NCBI GenBank assembly: GCA_017456805.1
Contig: JAFTIQ010000054.1
Span: 1-38,024 of the forward strand
DNA length: 38,024 nt
Source: Lentisphaeria bacterium
Lineage (GTDB): Bacteria > Verrucomicrobiota > Lentisphaeria > Victivallales > UBA1829
Reading direction: 5' to 3'
Shown in pieces: positions 8,846-16,368 of the stretch (positions are counted from its first letter, which is position 1; every line of letters begins with the position of its first letter). A program made the position numbers and the translations under genes. The notes below the pieces were generated by a model that searched no databases, was not told the DNA's origin, and saw only the letters and a program-made list of their open reading frames with translations.

Positions 8846-8975
8846 ACCTCGGAAGTATAACGGAAACACCGGTGCGACTGTTGTCAAAACAGTTTGCCGG
8901 GCGCTTCCCTGTGTTCTCGAGGTGGGTTCTTGGTCGGACCTTTCAGGATGATGCTCGGAGGCGTTCGGTTTTTTT
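8846..8975 (+). ncRNA. Unidentified structured RNA or leader with alternative terminator fold
   Basis: The 3' part forms a 12-bp stem, CCGGGCGCTTCC (8897-8908) with GGAGGCGTTCGG (8957-8968, three G-U), followed by seven T: a terminator-like end. Inside it GGTTC (8925-8929) pairs with GGACC (8936-8940). Upstream, ACTGTT (8877-8882) pairs with AACAGT (8888-8893), closed by CCGG (8869-8872) with CCGG (8897-8900). GGAAG (8851-8855) can pair with CTTCC (8904-8908) and ACCTC (8846-8850) with GAGGT (8919-8923). The last three pairings compete with the terminator stem, as in a riboswitch or attenuator. An 89-residue gene follows 43 nt later. I recognise none of the common RNA families: the SRP GGAAGGAAGC loop, RNase P, tmRNA and major riboswitch cores are absent. 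Confidence 0.5.
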
Positions 8976-9018
8976 AAATCAAATCGTTCGCAAACAGTTT
9001 GGGGAAGGGTTAAAAAAT

Positions 9019-9288
9019 ATGGAAGGTCTGTTTTACCGGAGCTATGTTTCTTATGAGATGTACCCAATCACCATTCATTGCAAAGGATTCCATTATAAAG
9101 ATGTGGAAGTACTCTCTGCCGGCTTCATGGCATTCGGCTGCGATAAGCATAAGGTCAGCGCCTATATAAGAGTAGATAAATGTTCGCTGGATACCATCAA
9201 AGAATTGTTGGAAATACTGGATCAGAACGGAAATTTCCCCTGTATCAGAGGGAACGGAGACTTTGTTCACGGCGCAATGATCAATTGA
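9019..9288 (+). CDS. Small protein of unknown function (89 aa)
   Basis: The ATG at 9019 is chosen because GGGGAAGGG lies 8 nt before it. The upstream in-frame extension back to 8872 would overlap the structured RNA and reads as non-protein-like. The product is soluble, with no signal peptide or membrane segment. It has four cysteines, one within FGCDKHK and one within DKCSLDTIKELLEILDQNG, which looks like an amphipathic helix. I do not recognise a family. It converges with and overlaps the lipoprotein gene on the other strand by 8 nt. If the RNA just upstream is a cis-regulator, this is the gene it would control. Confidence 0.55.
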   Translation: MEGLFYRSYVSYEMYPITIHCKGFHYKDVEVLSAGFMAFGCDKHKVSAYIRVDKCSLDTIKELLEILDQNGNFPCIRGNGDFVHGAMIN

Positions 9289-9691
9289 CAGATGAAAATT
9301 TTTCATACAGCCATTTGTTTTTTATCAAAATGCCGGGATTGAGATAGTAAAACCCGAACGTCGCGGCAGATTCTTCAGAAACGTTTTCCGGAAAAATCAA
9401 ATCCACCGCACCGCTTCTGAGAAGACCGGTCAGCCGTTTCTCCGGACAGACAATCACTTGAACCTTCCATCCTTTTGATTCCAGCTTTTTCTGCAGTGCG
9501 GCAATGTTTTTCTGATTTTTTGCAGAAACTCCCAGCCGGAGAGTACCGGTCCGGGAGAGCTCTTTCATTTGACGTTCCTCCTCCATCTTCAGAAGTTCAG
9601 ACGTGTTCAATCCGTCAGAATGCTCCTTCCCGCTGAAACAGCCGTTCAGCAGGAAAGCAAGGATCAGGAGGAGGATACCGGACAGTTTCAT
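9281..9691 (-). CDS. Lipoprotein resembling one lobe of a family-3 solute-binding protein
   Basis: The 136-residue product has a signal peptide with lipobox LLNGC (Cys18), so it should be a membrane-anchored lipoprotein. The rest (RTGTLRLGVSAKN, LRSGAVDLIFPENVSEE, a late FYYLNPGILIKN) resembles the first lobe of extracellular amino-acid-binding (SBP_bac_3) or MltF-like domains. A complete domain would be about 220 residues, so it is roughly half size. Its ATG overlaps the panC stop codon (ATGA), indicating translational coupling as the last gene of maeB-panC-lipoprotein. Ligand binding is doubtful in a one-lobe form. Confidence 0.6.
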   Translation of the reverse strand: MKLSGILLLILAFLLNGCFSGKEHSDGLNTSELLKMEEERQMKELSRTGTLRLGVSAKNQKNIAALQKKLESKGWKVQVIVCPEKRLTGLLRSGAVDLIFPENVSEESAATFGFYYLNPGILIKNKWLYEKFSSVN

Positions 9692-10533
9692 GGCTCGACG
9701 ACGATGTTATCGATCAGTCTGGTTGCGCCGTAGAATACTGCAGCGGCGAACAGGACCGGACGTTCCACAGAGGAGACCGGTTCCAGGGATTCAGCATCGA
9801 CAGATTCAAAATAATCGACCCGTCCCCCGGCAGCCGTCACAGATTTCTTTGCTTCTTCCAGCAGGGGTGCCGTTTCCCGGGCGCCGTTTTTCACAGCCTC
9901 AGCAATGGCAAAAACTGCTCTGGAAAGAGAAAGAGCCTGTTCCCGCTGTTCCGGTGAAAGATACTTGTTCCGGGAACTTTTGGCAAGCCCATCTGCTTCC
10001 CGGATAATGGGGGAAACGATAATTCTGACAGGCACATTGAGATCCCGGACCATCCGTTTGAGCACAGCAACCTGCTGGGCATCTTTCTGTCCGAAAACAG
10101 CCAGATGCGGCATTGTGGCATTGAAAAGCTTTGTCACAACGCTCGCCACACCCCGGAAATGAATGGGACGGCTCTTCCCGCAAAGGCCCTTGGAAAGTTT
10201 TTCTTCCGTGACCCATGTAGAGGAATCGGAAGGATACATTTCAGTTGCGGCAGGCGCAAAGACTGCATCCACGTTTTTCTGACGGCACAGTTCCAGATCC
10301 CGTTCCAAATCTCTGGGATAGGCATCGAAATCCTCATTGGGCCCGAATTGAGTCGGATTCACAAAATTGGTCAGGATAATCTTTGTTGCTCCGTTTGCCC
10401 GGGCAGTATCGATCAGGGAGAGATGACCCTCATGCAGAAACCCCATGGTGGGGACGACTGCAACGGTCTCCCCTGCCATTCTCTGCTGATCGGACCATTT
10501 CTGCATTTCCTGAATGGAACGAATCACGATCAT
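9688..10533 (-). CDS. panC: Pantothenate synthetase
   Basis: This enzyme condenses pantoate and beta-alanine using ATP, the last step of pantothenate (coenzyme A precursor) synthesis, in the cytoplasm. The 281-residue length is standard. Motifs seen are PTMGFLHEGHLSL (HxGH-type nucleotide site, H34 and H37), NPTQFGPNEDF (pantoate pocket), HFRGVASVVTKLFN, FGQKDAQQ and the KSSRN loop corresponding to KMSKS. It starts 6 nt after the maeB stop and overlaps the following lipoprotein gene by 4 nt. No panB or panD is in the window. Identification is secure. Confidence 0.97.
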   Translation of the reverse strand: MIVIRSIQEMQKWSDQQRMAGETVAVVPTMGFLHEGHLSLIDTARANGATKIILTNFVNPTQFGPNEDFDAYPRDLERDLELCRQKNVDAVFAPAATEMYPSDSSTWVTEEKLSKGLCGKSRPIHFRGVASVVTKLFNATMPHLAVFGQKDAQQVAVLKRMVRDLNVPVRIIVSPIIREADGLAKSSRNKYLSPEQREQALSLSRAVFAIAEAVKNGARETAPLLEEAKKSVTAAGGRVDYFESVDAESLEPVSSVERPVLFAAAVFYGATRLIDNIVVEP

Positions 10534-10539
10534 ATTATC

Positions 10540-11886
10540 TCAAGCCTTTCTCTGAGCGGCAATATCAGCTGCAACAGCTTTTTCGTAAGCATCAAAATCT
10601 TTGATAATGACCTGAGCCACGCCGGTTTTGACAGCGGCTTCCGCCACGCGGGCAGCCACCCGGGGAACAACACGGATATCAAAGGGTTTCGGAATCACAT
10701 AGGATGCCTTGAAGGGATTTTCACCATCAAAGACACCGGCTGCGGCATCTTCCGGATAGGCTGCTTTCAATTCCGCAAGAATATCTGCCGGAATGGGCTC
10801 TCTTGCAATTTCCGCCAATGCCTGAGATGCAGCATGTTTCATAGCTTCATTGATATCTTTCGCCCGGACATCCAGAGCTCCGCGGAAAATTCCGGGGAAT
10901 CCAAGCACATTGTTCACCTGATTGGGATAATCGGAACGGCCTGTTCCTGCAACAGCGGCTCCGGCGGCAAGAGCTTCCGGCGGGGTGATTTCCGGAACAG
11001 GGTTCGCCATAGCAAACACAATTGCATCCTTTGCCATGGTGCGGACCATATCCTGAGTCAGAGCTCCTCCGACGGAAACGCCCATGAACACATCGGCGCC
11101 GACGATTGCTTCTGCCAGAGTTTTTTCCTTCATGGGACGGGCAAAGGCGCGTTTCTGTTCGTTGAGATCTGTACGGTCCGCGCGGATGGTTCCCTTGGAG
11201 TCGCAAATGGTGAAGTTTTCCCGTTTAGCACCGGCGGAGATATAATATTCAGCACAAGCGATCCCGGCAGCACCGGCGCCGTTCATGACAAATTTACATT
11301 CTTCGATTTTCTTTCCGACGAGGGCGATTGCGTTGATGATTCCGGCGAGAGAGATGATCGCGGTTCCGTGCTGGTCATCATGGAACACGGGGATTCCCAT
11401 TTTCTGTTTGAGGGTGGTTTCCACTTCAAAGCAGGCAGGTGCGCCGATATCTTCCAGATTGATTCCGCCGAATGTGGGTTCCAGAGTTTTGACGGCTTCT
11501 ATGAGCTTTTTGGCATCGGTTTTTCCATCTTCGCCTTTGCAGGAGCCCAGGCAGAGAGGAACTGCATTGATTCCGGCAAATTTTTTGAAGAGAACACATT
11601 TTCCTTCCATAACAGGCAGACCTGCTTCCGGTCCGATGTTTCCAAGGCCGAGCACTGCGGTTCCATCAGAAACAACTGCAACGGAGTTTGCTCTTCCGGT
11701 ATATTCCCAGACAGTTTCCGGTTTGTCATGGATTTCCATACAGGGAACCGCTACGCCGGGGGTGTAAGCCAGGGAGAGATCTTCCTGGGTTGCACAGGGC
11801 TTGGATGCGATGACATTGATTTTTCCTTTGGGGGCACGGGAGTGGTATTCCAGTGCTGCTTTTGCGAGTTCTTCCTTTGTCGCCAT
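10540..11886 (-). CDS. maeB: NAD(P)-dependent malic enzyme, short form
   Basis: The enzyme decarboxylates malate to pyruvate while reducing NAD(P). The ATG at 11886 is preferred over one 33 nt upstream because AGGAG lies just before it; this gives 448 residues. Motifs are [10 protein letters not shown] (catalytic Tyr41), [14 protein letters not shown] (Lys96), INLEDIGAP (metal ligands E145/D146), [10 protein letters not shown] (D170/D171) and the dinucleotide-binding NGAGAAG near residue 205 followed by CDSKG. The C-terminal phosphotransacetylase-like domain found in long MaeB proteins is absent. It is the first gene of the minus-strand unit with panC and a lipoprotein, and is divergent from purD. 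Cofactor preference cannot be fixed from sequence alone. Confidence 0.93.
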   Translation of the reverse strand: MATKEELAKAALEYHSRAPKGKINVIASKPCATQEDLSLAYTPGVAVPCMEIHDKPETVWEYTGRANSVAVVSDGTAVLGLGNIGPEAGLPVMEGKCVLFKKFAGINAVPLCLGSCKGEDGKTDAKKLIEAVKTLEPTFGGINLEDIGAPACFEVETTLKQKMGIPVFHDDQHGTAIISLAGIINAIALVGKKIEECKFVMNGAGAAGIACAEYYISAGAKRENFTICDSKGTIRADRTDLNEQKRAFARPMKEKTLAEAIVGADVFMGVSVGGALTQDMVRTMAKDAIVFAMANPVPEITPPEALAAGAAVAGTGRSDYPNQVNNVLGFPGIFRGALDVRAKDINEAMKHAASQALAEIAREPIPADILAELKAAYPEDAAAGVFDGENPFKASYVIPKPFDIRVVPRVAARVAEAAVKTGVAQVIIKDFDAYEKAVAADIAAQRKA

Positions 11887-11971
11887 GCTATTTTCTCCTG
11901 AAAAGTTAAGTTTTTTCAAAAAAAGTTACGGTTTTTTGCCGGAACCATTGGTAATTATTGAAATATGCTTT

Positions 11972-12000
11972 AAATTACCACATGTTATAGAATTTTTCAA
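11972..12000 (-). promoter_or_regulatory. Candidate maeB promoter, interleaved with purD promoter elements
   Basis: On the minus strand TTGAAA (12000-11995), a 17-nt spacer and TAATTT (11977-11972) fit a promoter for maeB. On the plus strand an extended -10, TGTTATAGA (11983-11991), may serve purD. The two overlap in the 133-bp divergent intergenic region. Confidence 0.4.
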
Positions 12001-12019
12001 GTAGAAAGGAAAGAGAAGT

Positions 12020-13303
12020 ATGAACATTCTTGTTGTTGGTAACGGCGGACGCGAACATGCAATCGCTTATTGGCTTTCAAAATCCATGCCCTCCGGCTCA
12101 AAACTTTATTGTGTTCCCGGGAATCCCGGGATCTCTGTCATTGCGGAATGTGCCGCAATCAAAGCAGAACCGGAACCGGTGGCAGCCTTTGCAAAGGAAA
12201 AAAAGATTGACTTTGCTGTAATCGGTCCGGAAGCCCCCCTTTGTGCAGGGGTTTCCGATGCGCTCCGGGAAATCGGAGTGGCTGTGTTCGGACCTTCCAA
12301 AGAAGCAGCTCAGCTGGAAGGAAGCAAAGATTTTGCAAAACAGTTTATGGTCAAATACGGCATTCCCACCGCGAAGTATCAGACCTTCACGGAAGAAGCT
12401 CCCGCGCTGGACTATGTCAATGCGGAATATGATGCAAACCGTGCAGTTGTGGTGAAAGCCGATGGTCTTGCAGCCGGAAAAGGTGTGATCGTTGCAGAAA
12501 ACCGCCAGATGGCACTGGATGCTGTCAAAGAATGTTTTGCCGGAGCTTTCGGAAAAGCCGGGGCACGGGTCGTCATTGAAGAACTGCTGGAAGGGGAAGA
12601 AGCTTCCATTCTGGCATTGACCGATGGAAAAACCATCATTCCGCTGGCAAGTTCTCAGGATCACAAGCGGCTTCTGGATGGCGATATGGGCCCCAACACC
12701 GGCGGAATGGGTGCTTACTCCCCCGCGCCTGTTGTGACCGATGAACTCATGGCAACCGTCAAAGAGCTGGTTCTTGACCGCTTCCTGACCGGGGTCAAAG
12801 CTGAAAATCTTTTCTATCGCGGCGTGATCTATGCCGGGATCATGGTCACAAAAGACGGTCCTAAGGTTCTGGAATTCAACGTCCGTTTCGGCGATCCGGA
12901 AACTCAGGCGGTTCTTTCCAGACTGGATTCCAGCCTCTGCGATGCACTTTACAAAACAGCGGTCGGCGAAGTGGATAAAATCGATCTGGTCTGGAGCAAA
13001 GACACCACGGTTTGTGTTGTTCTTGCCTCCGGCGGATATCCCGGAACCATTGATAAGGGGCATGTGATCACCGGATTGGAAGATGCCTGGAAAGCAGGAG
13101 CTTATGTTTTCCATGCAGGGACTGCAGATGAAAGCGGAAAAGTGGTGAATTCCGGTGGACGTGTTCTCGGTGTGACGGTTCGCGGCGAAGGAATTGCCGA
13201 TGCGATCCGGAAAGTTTATGAAATCGTTCCCAAGATCAAATTTGCCGGAATGCAGTACCGGAAAGATATTGCCCATCGCGCACTGGAACGGTTGGAAAAG
13301 TAA
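12020..13303 (+). CDS. purD: Phosphoribosylamine-glycine ligase (GAR synthetase)
   Basis: This is the second step of de novo purine synthesis: ATP-dependent ligation of glycine to phosphoribosylamine in the cytoplasm. The 427-residue length is typical for monofunctional PurD. Visible are the N-terminal VVGNGGREHA, the ATP-grasp domain with VVKADGLAAGKGV and EELLEGEEAS, HKRLLDGDMGPNTGGMGAYSP, and the diagnostic RFGDPETQ (from R289). The C-terminal domain is complete. The start at 12020 is preceded by GAAAGGAAAG. It is followed after 19 nt by a lipoprotein gene and then the metal transporter genes, all on one strand with short gaps, so read-through transcription is likely. Confidence 0.97.
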   Translation: MNILVVGNGGREHAIAYWLSKSMPSGSKLYCVPGNPGISVIAECAAIKAEPEPVAAFAKEKKIDFAVIGPEAPLCAGVSDALREIGVAVFGPSKEAAQLEGSKDFAKQFMVKYGIPTAKYQTFTEEAPALDYVNAEYDANRAVVVKADGLAAGKGVIVAENRQMALDAVKECFAGAFGKAGARVVIEELLEGEEASILALTDGKTIIPLASSQDHKRLLDGDMGPNTGGMGAYSPAPVVTDELMATVKELVLDRFLTGVKAENLFYRGVIYAGIMVTKDGPKVLEFNVRFGDPETQAVLSRLDSSLCDALYKTAVGEVDKIDLVWSKDTTVCVVLASGGYPGTIDKGHVITGLEDAWKAGAYVFHAGTADESGKVVNSGGRVLGVTVRGEGIADAIRKVYEIVPKIKFAGMQYRKDIAHRALERLEK

Positions 13304-13322
13304 TCCGGAAAGGTGATCTGGC

Positions 13323-13823
13323 ATGAAATTCTGTTCTCTTCTGATCTTCTGCGGGGCAATCGTCTTTTTCACCGGCTGCGCCACCGGAAATTCCGGAAAA
13401 CAGCCGGAACGGACGGCTTTTCAGCCTGTGAAAGTTGCAGAACAGGAACTTGCCGGGACAGGCGAAAAATATTTCCGCCAGATCATCCTTGCGATCGAAA
13501 CCGGAGATTATGCAAAATTTTCAGAACATTCCATTGAAGAAGCGAAACGCCAGCTGACCAAAGAGGCATTTGAACGGCTGGCAATCAATTTCCGCCAGCG
13601 TCATGGAAAACTGAAACATTTGCAATATCTTGGCAGCATTGACAAATACAGCGGAAAAATCCTTGTCTGGAAAGCGATCTTTGAACGCACACCCTTTGTC
13701 AATGAACAGATGAAGAAGGCCGGTTATGATCCGGCAAAAATCCCGGATACGGAAATTCTGGTTCAGCTCATGCTCGGGAAAACCGATCAGGGGTGGAAAG
13801 TAATCCGGATGGGGCTTCAATAA
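13323..13823 (+). CDS. Lipoprotein with possible NTF2/SnoaL-like fold
   Basis: The 166-residue protein has a signal peptide ending in lipobox FFTGC (Cys19), so it is probably a periplasm-facing lipoprotein. The mature part begins with a helical stretch (YFRQIILAIETGDYAKFSE) and then alternates helices and strands, ending in QGWKVIRMGLQ. That order resembles small NTF2-like domains such as DUF3887/DUF4864. A good ribosome site (GGAAAGGTG) precedes the ATG. It lies between purD and the znuA-type gene with 19- and 24-nt gaps. No catalytic residues can be named; function unknown. Confidence 0.7.
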   Translation: MKFCSLLIFCGAIVFFTGCATGNSGKQPERTAFQPVKVAEQELAGTGEKYFRQIILAIETGDYAKFSEHSIEEAKRQLTKEAFERLAINFRQRHGKLKHLQYLGSIDKYSGKILVWKAIFERTPFVNEQMKKAGYDPAKIPDTEILVQLMLGKTDQGWKVIRMGLQ

Positions 13824-13847
13824 AAAGCAGGATAAGGAGGAAGAAGA

Positions 13848-14747
13848 ATGAAACGTTTATTGAGTGTACTGCTGCTGCTCGCGGCTTTTCTGGTCTCAGC
13901 AAATGTCAAAATTGTTGGGTCGACCCGGAGTGTCACGGCTGTGACGAAGGCTCTGATGGCAGGGATCCCGGGATATCATGTTGAAGTTCTTCTCCCGGCA
14001 ATCAGCGGGTGTCCCCATGATTATTCTCTGACTCCGGCGGATATGAAGCGTCTCACCGGCGCAAAGATCGTGGTGCTCAACGGCGGCGGAATGGAAGGCT
14101 TTCTGGAAGGTGTGATCGAACGGGCGCGTCCGAAAGCAAAAATTGTGGATGCCTCCAAAGGGATCCTGCCGGATACAAAAAAAGCACCCTGCGTCAATGA
14201 AAAACATTGTCATCATCACAACCATCATCATAATGAACATATTTTAGCCTCGCCGGGGATGGCAGCCAAGGCTGTTCAATCGATCAGCTCCCAGCTCAGA
14301 GTCATTTTTGCGGATAAGCCTCAGGTTGCCAAAAAAATCGGAGAAAATACGGTCCGTTTTTTCAATGAACTGAACAAAATTTCGACAGATTACCGGAATT
14401 TTGCTGCCAGCATTCCTCCTGCAAAAAAACGGATTCTTGTGCAGCACTCCATTTTTGATTATCTGGCGGAAGAAGCCGGATTTGAAGTCAAAGGAACCAT
14501 TTTCAAACATGATATGCAGGAACCTTCCGCCTCAGAAGCGGCAAAATTGATCCGGCAGATCCGGAAAGAAAAAATCTTTGTCATTTTTGCAGAGCGGGGC
14601 AAGCCCTCCCGTATGACTGAACGGATCGCCAGGGAAAGCAGAATCCCCATCATTCATCTGGATGCCAACCCGGAAAATGATTCCCCGGAAGGATTTCTGC
14701 AAATGTTCCGGCGGGATCTGCAAATCCTGAAAAAAGCGATGAGATAA
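13848..14747 (+). CDS. znuA: Zinc/manganese-type ABC transporter substrate-binding protein
   Basis: The 299-residue protein captures a transition metal in the periplasm for the adjacent ABC importer. It has a signal peptide cleaved near residue 18 (VSA). Cluster-9 binding-protein features include GCPHDYSLTPADMKRL (metal ligand H57), a His-rich loop at 120-131 (ten His in twelve residues), then LASPGMAAKAVQ, and RILVQHSIFDYLAEEAG (H200). A late HLDANPEN may supply the fourth ligand. The usual second-ligand context (DPHxW) is replaced by NEHILASPG (H131). The His-rich loop points to zinc, though manganese or iron cannot be excluded. The gene follows a strong AAGGAGG site and leads znuABC. Confidence 0.88.
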   Translation: MKRLLSVLLLLAAFLVSANVKIVGSTRSVTAVTKALMAGIPGYHVEVLLPAISGCPHDYSLTPADMKRLTGAKIVVLNGGGMEGFLEGVIERARPKAKIVDASKGILPDTKKAPCVNEKHCHHHNHHHNEHILASPGMAAKAVQSISSQLRVIFADKPQVAKKIGENTVRFFNELNKISTDYRNFAASIPPAKKRILVQHSIFDYLAEEAGFEVKGTIFKHDMQEPSASEAAKLIRQIRKEKIFVIFAERGKPSRMTERIARESRIPIIHLDANPENDSPEGFLQMFRRDLQILKKAMR

Positions 14748-14749
14748 CC

Positions 14750-15514
14750 ATGAAACTTCCTCCTGATCACGACTGCAAATGCTGCAATGCTGTTACGTTC
14801 CGCAATGTGTCCGTCGGCAGCAATGAGGTAAAAATCCTTCAGAACATCAATGCAGTGATCCCTCACGCGGGCTGTACTGCAATCGTCGGTCCGAACGGAG
14901 CCGGAAAAACGACTCTGGTTCTGGCTCTGCTGAATGAGACAGACTTTACCGGAGAAATCGAATTCTGTTCCAACCGGCGTCCGAAAATCGGTTATGTTCC
15001 CCAGCATCTTGCATTTGACCGGGGGATGCCGCTGACGGTTACAGAGTTCATTGCAGCATTTCATCAGAAGCTCCCCCTCTGTTTCGGGATCAGCAGGAAA
15101 TTGAAACAGAAAATCCATGATCTTCTGGGAGAAACCGGATGTCTCCATCTGGAACAGCGGCCCCTGGGTGCACTTTCCGGAGGGGAACTTCAGAGGGTCA
15201 TGCTTGCGGGTGCATTATCTCAGGAACCGGAACTTCTGATTCTTGACGAACCGGCATCCGGGATCGATTTCAAAGGCGGGGAAGTTTGCTGTGAACTGCT
15301 GGAACGGTTCCGGAAACAATTCGGATTTACTCAGCTCATGGTATCTCATGATCTGAACACGGTCATGGCTCATGCGACCCATGTTATCTGCCTGAACCGG
15401 GTAATGATTGCGGAGGGCGAACCTCATAATGTGCTGACCGACAAAGTTCTTGCTCAGGCATTCGGTCCTCATATCGGCTGCAGCTGCGGAAAGGAACATC
15501 ATCATGGAAAATAA
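14750..15514 (+). CDS. znuC: Metal ABC transporter ATP-binding protein
   Basis: The 254-residue ATPase powers the metal importer on the inner face of the membrane. It has Walker A GPNGAGKT (47-54), Q-loop YVPQH, signature ALSGGELQR, Walker B LLILDEPASG and the switch His in MVSHD, all intact. It carries metal-binding-like tails that most homologues lack: HDCKCC at residues 7-12, and CSCGKEHHHGK at the C-terminus. It starts 2 nt after znuA and overlaps znuB by 11 nt, so the three are co-translated. The tails might sense or deliver the metal; that is inference. Confidence 0.92.
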   Translation: MKLPPDHDCKCCNAVTFRNVSVGSNEVKILQNINAVIPHAGCTAIVGPNGAGKTTLVLALLNETDFTGEIEFCSNRRPKIGYVPQHLAFDRGMPLTVTEFIAAFHQKLPLCFGISRKLKQKIHDLLGETGCLHLEQRPLGALSGGELQRVMLAGALSQEPELLILDEPASGIDFKGGEVCCELLERFRKQFGFTQLMVSHDLNTVMAHATHVICLNRVMIAEGEPHNVLTDKVLAQAFGPHIGCSCGKEHHHGK

Positions 15515-16364
15515 TCTTGTGGTATATCTCTGCGATCTTCTGGGAAAAATTCCGCTGGAGATCATGGAGTTTGAATTTATGCGGATGGCTTTGCTGGGGC
15601 TTTTGATCATCACCCCCATGGCGGCGATCTGCGGAACACAGGTTGTAAACTTCAATATGTCTTTTTTCTCCGATGCGATCGGACACTCTGCGTTTGCGGG
15701 GGTTGCAACGGGGCTGGTTCTGGCGGTGAATCCGGAATATACGATGCCCGCGCTGGCATTGGTGGTTGGACTCGCGATCATGGCGGTCAAGAACCGCAGC
15801 GGGTTATCCTCTGACACCGTGATCGGGGTCATGTTTTCCGCCGTTGTAGCAGCCGGGCTGGCGGTGGTCAGCAAATATCCCGATGCCATGAAAAATTCTC
15901 AGATGTTCCTTTATGGGGATATTCTCACCATCAGCGAACGGGATATTCTTCTGATGCTCGGGCTGGCGGTGGTGTTCACCATCTTCCAGCTTATTGCCTT
16001 CAATCAGATGATCTGCATTGAATTGAATCCTCAGCTTGCGAAAGCGCACCGGATCAAGGTTGGGATCTACCAGTATTTCTTCGCGGCGCTGCTCTCTCTG
16101 GTGGTGATTTTCTCTGTCAAAGCCATTGGAGTTCTTCTGGTGACAGCGATGCTGATCACCCCGGCTGCGGCGGCAAGAAATCTGGCAAACTCATACGGGA
16201 AAATGGTCTGGATCTCCCTGATCATCGGGATTTTTTCTTCCGTTGCCGGACTTTTTCTCTCGTTCCAGCCGTGGATGGAAACCTCTACCGGAGCGACGAT
16301 CGTTCTCTGCTCCTGTGTGATTTTTGCGATCAGCCTGATTTTCCGCCGGAAGAAACGCGCCTGA
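15504..16364 (+). CDS. znuB: Metal ABC transporter permease (ABC-3 family)
   Basis: The membrane channel of the importer has 286 residues and about eight hydrophobic segments. It shows the ABC-3 family hallmarks: NFNMSFFSDAIGHSAFAGVA early, SSDTVIGVMFSA in the middle, and SVKAIGVLLVTAMLITPAAAA with the coupling region near it. The ATG at 15504 is preceded by AAAGGA inside the end of znuC. An in-frame extension 54 nt upstream would lie wholly within znuC and is unlikely. The gene ends 4 nt before the convergent amidase gene; no terminator is visible between them. Confidence 0.92.
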   Translation: MENNLVVYLCDLLGKIPLEIMEFEFMRMALLGLLIITPMAAICGTQVVNFNMSFFSDAIGHSAFAGVATGLVLAVNPEYTMPALALVVGLAIMAVKNRSGLSSDTVIGVMFSAVVAAGLAVVSKYPDAMKNSQMFLYGDILTISERDILLMLGLAVVFTIFQLIAFNQMICIELNPQLAKAHRIKVGIYQYFFAALLSLVVIFSVKAIGVLLVTAMLITPAAAARNLANSYGKMVWISLIIGIFSSVAGLFLSFQPWMETSTGATIVLCSCVIFAISLIFRRKKRA

Positions 16365-16368
16365 TATC

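Noticed and set aside
8846..8975. The structured RNA as SRP RNA, 6S RNA or a B12 riboswitch
   Set aside because: The SRP GGAAGGAAGC-type loop is absent, the length is too short for typical 6S RNA, and no B12-box-like core is seen. It is left unnamed.
10105..11901. A 598-codon open frame on the plus strand opposite panC and maeB
   Set aside because: panC and maeB on the minus strand have complete family motifs; this frame has none.
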